64,000 nucleotides of DNA from Azolla caroliniana (taxonomy: Eukaryota > Polypodiophyta), in the NCBI GenBank assembly GCA_043228905.1, contig JBHGNT010000007.1, forward strand, positions 2,666,001 through 2,730,000, given 5' to 3'. The notes beneath the pieces were generated by a model, which was not told the DNA's origin, did not search any database, and was given only the letters and a program-made list of their open reading frames with translations. The number at the start of each line of letters is the position of its first letter. Within the stretch, counting starts at the first letter, position 1. Of this stretch, positions 56,404 to 64,000 are shown piece by piece. The translations under genes and the position numbers were made by a program.

Positions 56404-57427
56404 AATACAAAGAGTGCACGACTTGTTTGCACCAAATGCACATTTTTTCGCACCCGAGTGCATATCTTTGTGTCAATGGAGTTATGCCAAAGTGTCGAGA
56501 TTGTTTTGTCAAGGAATTTAGATCGTCATATTCCCGATTAATGACAAAGTCAAAGTGGTTGTCACGCATTCTCAAGTTGTGAACCTTGCATACCTAAACT
56601 AAGCGAACACTAACATTACCAAGAGTCTAACCAATGGCTCATTAAGGCTTAAGCATTAAACAATATAAACAAATAAAACCAATATGACTATAGAGAATAA
56701 TCACACTTCGATTTATTAAGATTTCCAACTTAAATACAATAGAAGGAGATATTAGGGTTTTGCTCCAAGAGCACTTAAAAATATTAGTCTCTCTAAAAAT
56801 ATGATAGAGATAAAGATCTCTAGCTTGAAGGCTTGAAAAAACAGCGAGATTAACAAAAAACTAAAAATGTCAAAAAGTAACTTTTATAGTTGTTTACAAC
56901 AAGACTTTGTTCCCTTTCACATTGGAGAAACCCTAAGGCTTACCTTTATTATACTTTATGAGTCTTCCTCTCTTCTCTCTTGATCCCACACTTGTGTTCT
57001 TTTGTACCGATGTTGATATCACTTCTTCTTTTTATAAAAGATTTTCTTCAATAGTATTAAGAACAAAATGCCCGAAGGCTACAACTTGAACCTAGCTACC
57101 AAGGAGGTTACAACTTTTCCTATACAATGATGTAAAATACAAGGTTACATTTGTTGATATTCAAGAAAGAGTCCATGGAAGTCGATATTGCCATTGAGAC
57201 TCTTGAGTTGGCATTGTAAACAAGGGCACCTTTTTCCATAAGTGAAGAAGCTTTTTCCTTTTCTTGTTCACAGTATCTAGGGACCCTGCATATTGTCATA
57301 CTGGCCACGGACTACTGCTAGCAAGTTCTCCCATATCTCAAACATCACATCTGAGAGATGAATGTCTACCCCATCATAAAGTCGGTTACATCAATATTTC
57401 CATAATGCCCATAATGTTATTGTGGTT
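56404..57427. other. Unassigned stretch
   Basis: No gene or known element was recognised between the mini-element and the next LTR. Text is AT-rich with a few short frames. Confidence 0.4.
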
Positions 57428-57634
57428 TGTTGACATATTTTGGATAATGATGTGTGTGAACACATTTAGGACAGTAATGTGTAAACACACTTAGGACAAT
57501 GATGTGTGTGAACACACTTAGGACTATAGCGGCATTTTTTCCCTCTTTAGGAGGATTTTTCCCCCTGTCTAAAAATACTCTTACAACCCTAAAGTGGTGT
57601 AAGTTTTTGGGGATTCAAAATAAGAACCCAACAA
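57428..57634 (+). repeat. Short copia 5' LTR (+), left end uncertain
   Basis: The right end is set by AGAACCCAACA followed by a primer site. TGTTGACA at 57,428 is the most likely start. It holds three tandem units of 25-27 bp (GATGTGTGTGAACACA..TTAGGAC, 57,447-57,525). Confidence 0.55.
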
Positions 57635-57635
57635 T

Positions 57636-57647
57636 GGTATCAGAGCT
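57636..57647 (+). other. Primer binding site, tRNA-iMet
   Basis: TGGTATCAGAGC one base after the LTR end at 57,634. Confidence 0.93.
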
Positions 57648-57978
57648 AAAAAGCAACATTTGAGCAACAACGCAACGGCTCTCATACGCAGTCCGTCTGT
57701 GCCATCTGTGGCATTTTTCTGTTGTTGAAAAAACAAATTTCTGCGTGTTTTCTTCCTCTACGTAGTTTCAGTTGTGTTTTTTTTTTCTACTTCCAAGTCG
57801 ATTCAATCCTAGAAAAAGCCTCCTTGAGTCTTCCAAGACATTCTTACAACCCTCAGAAATCAGATTTGCTTCCCTTTTCTCTTCGCTTGTTCATCTTTCA
57901 AGTCAAAGAGGTACGTTATTCCCTTTTATTCATTCAGTAGTTCATTTTTTTACATCAAAACGTGTTCAGTCCACGGCC

Positions 57979-58942
57979 ATGGCTGAGAACAACGATGTAT
58001 TTCGAATCCTTGCTGTTGAGGATAAACTGGATGGAACAAATTACCCTTATTGGGCTTATATGATGCGCCATGTATTAGTAGCAAAGGGGTTGTGGAATGT
58101 GGTTCAAGGGGCTGAAAAATGTCTTGTTGTTGAGAACACAAATGCAAATGGTACTGATTCTGTTGAGGATGTTGATCATCCTGTTCATGCCCATGCTACA
58201 GTTTCTATTGTACCAACTGCAGAGCAACTTCATTGGGATGGTAGAGATGCTCAGGCACATGCTTTGATAGCTTTGTCTATGAAACGTGCCATTATTCCCC
58301 ATATTCACTCTTGTAAGACAGCAAAGGATGCTTGGGATACTCTTACCACTTTGTGCCAAGAAAGAAATGAGGCTCGTGTTGCTTATCTCCGAAAACAATT
58401 GGAGAGCGATCACATGAATGAAGGTGATTCTATGGAAAGTTTTCTGACAAAAATCAAATATTTAAAGGAACAATTAATTTCTGCTGATGGAAATGATATC
58501 AGATAGTTCACTTGTGCAGACCATTCTAAATGGTCTTCCTGATTCATATCAGAGTTTTGCTTCTACTCTTTGTTTAATGATGAAAGGCAATCCCAATGCC
58601 TTATCATTCGAGGATCTAGTCTCTGTTTTGTTATAGGAAGATCAGTCTAGGCAAAACGGGTCTATTATGCTTGTTGTAGATCAAGCTTTCTTAACTAGTC
58701 AGAAGGGCAAAGGTAAATGGAACTCTTCTGCTAGCAAGGAAAGATTTGCTAATAATTCACAAGTGAATGAAAAAAAACAAGAGCAAGAACAAAAACTATT
58801 TTGCAAATATTGTAAAGGAATTGATCATATTATAAAGAATTGTCCAAAATTGGTTGTAAAAGAGGCAAAGAAAAAAGAGGTAGGACTCGTTGTTGCAAAA
58901 GTTTCTGCACCAAAAACTAAGTCTACATCTTGTGCAGAATGA
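57979..58942 (+). pseudogene. Copia (+) gag, relative of the young element
   Basis: MAENNDVFRILAVEDKLDGT at 57,979, then YPYWAYMMRHVLVAKGLWNV, ALIALSMKRAIIPHI and AYLRKQLESDHM. A frame change near 58,490 and a TAG near 58,636 (Gln expected, LL-Q-ED) break it; the later part holds the knuckle CKYCKGIDHIIKNC (His kept) and ends GCA GAA TGA at 58,940-58,942. Roughly 60 percent like the young element's gag by eye. Confidence 0.85.
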
Positions 58943-60431
58943 AGAATGGGCATTTACTATTATTTGTAGTTTTCACCCATCTTCACTTCAATAATGTATG
59001 TCTGTTGTACAATCAAATGTTTGGTACTTCAACAGTGGGGCAACCAAACATATTACCTCGCAGTGTGATTTCTTCGCTTCATTGGAGCCTGCCCCTACAG
59101 GGAATACTATCACATGTGCCAACAACTCATCTTATCCAGTTATGGGTGTTGGTAAGATCATTTTGACTACTTCTGATGGTAGTCCTTTCATCTTGTTAGA
59201 TGCTTTGTTTGTGCCAGGGATCAACAAAAATATGTTGTCAGTTTCAGCATTAGCCAAGGTTGGCTTGGTTATTGAATTTGTTGATGACAGGTGTACAGTT
59301 CATGATTTGTCCAATGGGGATGTTATTATTGCTTCTGGCATTTTATGTCGTGGTCTGTATAACCTCATAGATTATGAAAGATCTATAAATGATTCAGCCT
59401 ATGCAATACAAGATTCTTAGGCTATTTCAGATGCAAAGATTTGGCATGCACGCTTTGGTCATCTGAATTTTGCAAGTTTGCTTCACCTGCAGAAATCTGA
59501 AATGGTGTCCTCCTTGCCCAAACTTGAGGCACCTCAGAAGCATGTTTGTGAAGGTTGTATTTTGGGCAAAATGCAACGTTCATCCTCTCCAAAAGATGGT
59601 TCAGTTAGAGCTACACAAAAATTGCAGCTTGTTCATAGTGATGTTTGTGGTCCTATGTAGACACATTCTCTTGGGAACTATCTTTACTTCGTGACTTTCA
59701 TTGATGAATTTTCTTGGCACGCATGGGTATATCCATTGAAGGCAAAGTCCGAAGTGTTTCTGTGCTTCAAACAATTTCTAGCTTTGGCTGAGAATTTGTC
59801 ATCATGTAAAATGGGCACCCTCCATTCTGATCGGGGGGGGGGGGAGTATATGTCTTCTGAGTTTAATGCATTTCTGGTTGAACGTGGGATAAAACATCAG
59901 TGTACAATGTCATATATACCTCAACAAAATGGAGTTGCTGAAAGAAAGAACATGTCACTCATGGAAATGGCGAGGTGTATGCTCAAAAATCAGGCCTTAC
60001 CACATAGTTTTTAGCTTGAGGTTGTCATGTGTGCAGCATATGTACTTAATAGGTGTCCCACTAAAGCACTACACTCTATCACTCCATATGAAGCTTGGCA
60101 TGGCCAAAAGCCATCTGTTGCTCATTTGCGTGTTTTTGGTTGTTTGGCATATGCATTAGTGCCTAAACAACAACGCAAAAAATTGGATGATAAAGTAGTG
60201 AAATGTATTTTTGTAGGATATAGTTCTGAAAGTAAAGGCTATCGTCTATATCATCCACAATCTAAACGCATTTTGGTTCGCCGTGATGTTGTTTTTGTGG
60301 AGGATGCAATTCAGCCACTTCTTTCATGTACGAAGGAGACATCAGTTAGCTCCAAAGATGTGTATGACACTTTGTTACCTTTGTTTACAAGTGGACAATT
60401 AAGTGTTGACCCACTTGAGGCACCTTGTAAA
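58930..60431 (+). pseudogene. Copia (+) protease-integrase remnant, cut by the next copia
   Basis: The +1 frame after gag gives VQNEEWAFTIICSFH, then (after a TAA) VWYFNSGATKHITS (protease, Asn for the catalytic Asp: FNSGA instead of FDSGA), the pre-integrase HHCC (IWHARFGHLNFAS, CEGCILGKMQR), and integrase with HSDVCG, HSDRGGGEYMSS (one extra Gly in a G-run) and QQNGVAERKN. TAG codons near 59,418, 59,658 and 60,012 fall at expected Gln, Gln and Trp. It stops at 60,431 where a 5-bp site, GTAAA, meets the next LTR. Confidence 0.87.
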
Positions 60432-60829
60432 TGTTATCGTGCGGAAGCGTTAGACAAACCGGCTCAGCCGAATAGCAATAGAGAAATACACGGGAGAGAC
60501 AGAGAGAGCAGAACGTAAACGTAGATTCAAAAATGACTCTAAAACTCTGTACATACAACGTGCTAAACAGCACTATTTATACAAGCCCATAAAGGACTAA
60601 CAAAAGTACTGACAAGTACTTCAATATTCCTACGTGCGACTGACACTAACTACGAGACAATGATTACCTAGTAGTCTAGGCTACTACTAGGCTTCCGGTT
60701 CCCACTCGAATCCGTCTCCCTGATCCGGCCGGTTGTTTCCAGATACCGATCCAGCCCATCCTTCCGAATGCCGATCCAGCTCAGGCTTATTCAACCGATC
60801 CGGATCCGGTTGAGCTTGCTCGCTCAACA
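60432..60829 (-). repeat. 3' LTR of the nested copia
   Basis: 398 bp, TG...CA. The polypurine tract CTCCCCCTCAAGCT (60,830-60,843 on +) lies next to it. GTAAA precedes it at 60,427-60,431. Confidence 0.88.
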
Positions 60830-60843
60830 CTCCCCCTCAAGCT

Positions 60844-61440
60844 CAACTTGAGGTCGGATCGTGGTGTTAGTGTCTGTGGCAACCAGTTCTTCTACGCGGC
60901 TCCTTCTAGCGTTGCTCCACCTTGCTCACACTCCTCGTTCAGTCCAATCCTGTTTGTCGCGACCCTTCTGGTTCTACGCACCTCGACCTCCTCGGTCGGC
61001 TTGTCTGCTCAACAGGCCCATTTCAGCTCCCTCGTTGTTGCAACTCAGGCGCTTGTCGACCCGTCTGTTCCTCCCTGTTTGTGTCAACTTTCGCTGCGTC
61101 CGTGTCTGCTTGGCCTTTAGTTGATTTGGCTCCTCCGAATCCAATTGATGAAGCGAATCGGTTGTCTCTGATTCGTTCCCACTCTTGTCCGAGTCGGTGT
61201 TCTCCAACTCGTCTTCCAGTTTCAAGCCCTTCACCACATTAGACCATGTCTGGGTCTTGGCCTTCTTCTTCCGGTCGGCTCTGTCCTTCTTAACTCTACC
61301 GCTTGCTCCGACTTGTTTGGATGTGCTGACTTCCTTTGTCGACTCGGCTTCCTTTTTCCCTTTGTCTCCCCCTTTGTTAGTTCTTTCTTCCTCTCCGGCT
61401 CCTTGTCCGGTGCCATCCGTTCCCTTTCCTTTTCTCCCCC
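60844..61440 (-). other. Spacer between RNase H and the polypurine tract
   Basis: About 600 bp with a Lys/Glu/Arg-rich minus-strand frame (GKGTDGTGQGAGEEERTNKG style, near 61,230-61,440), low complexity and without a known domain. Confidence 0.4.
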
Positions 61441-63990
61441 TCAAGTGCGGCACATCGAGATGCTGAACACCAAGAATTTCGGTGAAGTGTTGCAACTTTC
61501 CGATCCTAGCGGCTTGGTGAAGATGTTGGCAACCTGTCGATCCGTGGGAACATACCAAAGTTCAACTTCACCGCTTAGGACCCGCTCACGAACAAAGTGA
61601 TAATGCACTTCTATGTGGTTTGTCCAAGCATGGAATGAAGGGTTCTTGGTGAGCTGAATGCTGCTCATGTTGTCACAATAGATCAAGATTGGGGTCAGTA
61701 CCTCGATCCGAAGGTCACGCAACAGTCGTTGAAGCCAGATGGCTTCACAGGTGGCATTGGTAGCACCCCAGTATTCAGCCTCAATGCTCGACAGAGCAAC
61801 TGTTGGCTGCTTTTTGTTGCTCCACGCAACAGTCGCGCTACCCAGAGAAAACATGTAACCAGAGGTGGATCGGCGATCCGATCCATCACCGGCCCAATCG
61901 GCATCTGTATATCCGACTAGCTCTTTGGTTATACCATGTCGGTATACCAATCCCCGATCCTTCATGCTACTCACATACTAGAGTGTCTGGTGTGCGCACT
62001 GAACGTGCTCAACAATCGGCTTCTACATGAACTAGTTGATCACTCCGACTGGGTAACTGAGGTCAGGTCGAGTGATTGTCAAGTATATGAGGCTTGCCGC
62101 TTCTGCGTAGATCTCCGGCTCACACACTTCCGCCACTTTGGTCATGTATGTATAGTGATGCGCCATGTACTCATTGTACCCGTACCACGTAACGGGGTTC
62201 TTCATGCGGGAAGACCAGCGCAACTTGTCATCACCCGGTTTGGGGCCCTTCTTGGCCGGTTCAGGCTTCGTTCCTGAAGATCTGCCTTCATCCTTTCCGG
62301 AGTTGGATTATCTCTTATCCGACTTAACGTTGTCAGTTTCGTATTCTGGCATCTTCTTCTTCCCCTTCTCTTTGCGCGTGAACCGTCTCCTCGGTTCCTT
62401 GCGCGGGGAGAGCACGGCAGAGTCTCCACTACTCGCCAGTTCTTCATCTGACTGGTCATCTCGACTCAGCCGCTCATTCAGTCCATTGAGCCGGAATGAG
62501 ATCGGACTCTCTTCTAGAGTGTCGAAGTCTTCATCTTCTACCTGGACCTCCTCGGGCTCACTAGCCTCATCTTCTGGAATCGGGTCTTCGTCGGGAGTTG
62601 GAGTCGGTAAGGAGTACCATGATACCGTCTCATCAAACTCGACATCTCGGCTTACTCGAACCTGCTTAGTCTGGGGGTTATAGCACTTATACCCCTTCTG
62701 CTCATGCGAGTAGCCGACTAGGATGCATTTCTCCGACTTCAGATCTAGCTTCTTCCGCTTCTCATCCGGTACATGCACATATGCTATGCTACCAAATATC
62801 CGAAGGTGTCTCAAATTCGGCTTCCGCCCGAAATACAGCTCATGTGATGACACCTTGTCTCCGATCCGGTTTTGGATGTAAACGGCCGTCCATACTGCCT
62901 CAGCCTAGTAGAATTGGGGCATTCTCTTCTCCTCCAACATTGCCCTTGCCGCGTCGACAATCGACCGGTTTTTCCTTTCGGCCACACCATTTTGCTCTGG
63001 CGTGTATCTGCAGTTGAATTCTCTCCGAATTCCGTTCTGCTGCAAATAACTGTTGAATTGACCAGAAAAGTATTCTTTTCCGCCATCCGACCACAAGCAC
63101 TTGACCTTCCTCTCCGTTTCCCATTCAACTAAGCTTTGCAAGTTCCGGAAACATTCAAACACTTCGCTCTTCCGTTCGATGAGGTAGATCCACGTGTGTC
63201 GGCTTTAGTCGTCGATGAAGGAGACAAAATATCGACTCCCACCAAGACTAACGTTCTGTGTCGGTCCCCATACATCTGAATGTATTAGATCGAGCTTGTT
63301 ACGGCTCCGGTTTCGTTCGGTGGGTAATGGAAGCCGGTGTTGCTTCTCGAGTTGGTAGGCTTCACAAATTTCGGCCTTCCGACCATTGAATTTCGGCAAA
63401 CCGAAGACAACTTGTTTCGATTGCAGGTCCTGAAGCCTCCAGTAGTTGACGTGGCCAATCCGCTTGTGACACAGGTCGATGTCCGACTTGACCTTCTGCC
63501 CATTTGCAAACATGGCGGTGCCAACGTCATTGGTGTTGAGGATGAACATCCTCCCTTCTCTACGCCCTTGCGCAATTATCCGGCATTCTTCCTCGATGAA
63601 GCACCCTAGGTGCATAAACCGCACCTGCATCCCCTGGTCGACGATTTGTCCAACTGACACCAGGTTCTTTGTGATAGTCGGAACGTGTAGTACATTCATC
63701 AGCTTCCCCTTTTGTCTGACATGGCTTAAAGGGACTTTTATGACATGCACAATTGGGTGAGGGGTGTCGTCTCCGGTTTCGACAATCCCCGGTTGTTCCG
63801 GCTTCTCCAAAAAGGAGAACCACTCTTCATGGCTCGTCATGTGGTTGGATGCTCCGGAATCAACGTACCATACTTCCTCCGATTTGGAAGTAGTCTTCTT
63901 CATCGAGTTAGCCTTGTTCTTCATCACAAAGGCTGGTCCTTTACCGATTTTCCCGGTTCTAGATCCATCCGATCCTTCCGTGTAGTGCAA
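61441..63990 (-). pseudogene. Nested copia pol with an in-frame RT deletion
   Basis: Minus strand from 63,990, one frame: protease VWYVDSGASNHMTS; pre-integrase DLCHKRIGHVNYWR with CEAYQLEKQHR (Tyr for the last zinc Cys); integrase SDGGKEYFSG and TPEQNGVAERKNRS; TVSWYSLPTPTP linker; then NPVTWYGYNEYMAHHYTYMT and CEPEIYAEAA joined directly to SLIYLTITRPDLSYPVGVIN. Most RT, with YVDD, is missing at about 62,092-62,100, yet the frame is kept. RNase H follows (YTDADWAGDGSDRRSTSGYM, LIYCDNMSSIQLTKN). Stops: TAA at 63,205, TAG near 62,902 (Trp expected), 62,030 and 62,021 (Gln expected). The RNase H end shifts near 61,500. Confidence 0.88.
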
Positions 63991-64000
63991 GCTTTGATGG

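Larger units (their letters stand above)
60432..64000 (-). mobile_element. Copia element (-) nested in the previous copia, runs off the window
   Basis: The 3' LTR (60,432-60,829) starts TGTTATCGTGCGG and ends CGCTCAACA on +. A polypurine tract follows, then RNase H, a deleted RT, integrase and protease on the minus strand. The gag and 5' LTR lie beyond 64,000, so the right-hand target repeat cannot be checked. Confidence 0.9.

Noticed and set aside
61000-61440. Ser/Pro/Leu-rich + strand frames and Lys/Glu-rich minus frames as genes
   Set aside because: Low-complexity text between a copia RNase H and its polypurine tract, without start context or known domain.

Overview
This window is nuclear DNA of a land plant. 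It holds one intact host gene, an ARABIDILLO-type F-box/armadillo gene (24,639-32,364, 12 coding exons, 925 residues), surrounded by nested Ty3/gypsy and Ty1/copia LTR retrotransposons, small DNA transposons and their decayed remains. The plant tRNA-iMet primer sites, copia and gypsy domain orders, and premature stops biased to C-to-T changes (as expected from methylated, silenced DNA) all fit a large transposon-rich plant genome. The species cannot be named; a non-flowering vascular plant is possible but unproven.

Layout. 1-5,011: a + strand gypsy element (RNase H, integrase, then an extra coiled-coil ORF after pol), with a 700-bp solo LTR in its integrase. 5,000-14,970: a - strand gypsy element (called G1 here), interrupted by a + strand solo LTR (5,691-11,582) that itself holds a 5.05-kb - strand copia element (6,283-11,335). 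14,971-20,586: a + strand copia pseudogene split by a 2.7-kb foldback element and a 783-bp MITE. 20,587-23,730: a second - strand gypsy remnant (G2) with an hAT-like MITE in gag. 23,731-32,850: the ARABIDILLO gene with its 5' region; intron 9 carries a tRNA-like tandem repeat and an hAT-like MITE.

32,850-45,840: decayed copia copies in both orientations, a tandemly duplicated chimeric sugar-transporter pseudogene split by a solo LTR with a heat-shock-element array, and a 1.9-kb gypsy solo LTR with a 105-bp tandem array. 45,843-50,208: a copia 5' LTR split by a complete but gag-protease-only gypsy element (G4). 51,050-56,082: a structurally complete, very young copia element (LTRs differ at one site of 282). 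57,430-64,000: a related + strand copia pseudogene invaded by another - strand copia that runs off the window.

The host gene is the only sequence likely to give a cellular protein. Points most worth a second look: a conserved +1 gag/pol overlap shared by two diverged copia elements; the heat-shock-element solo LTR; the foldback element; a post-pol ORF whose seven internal stops are all TAG; and two exact 4-bp target duplications beside gypsy LTRs.
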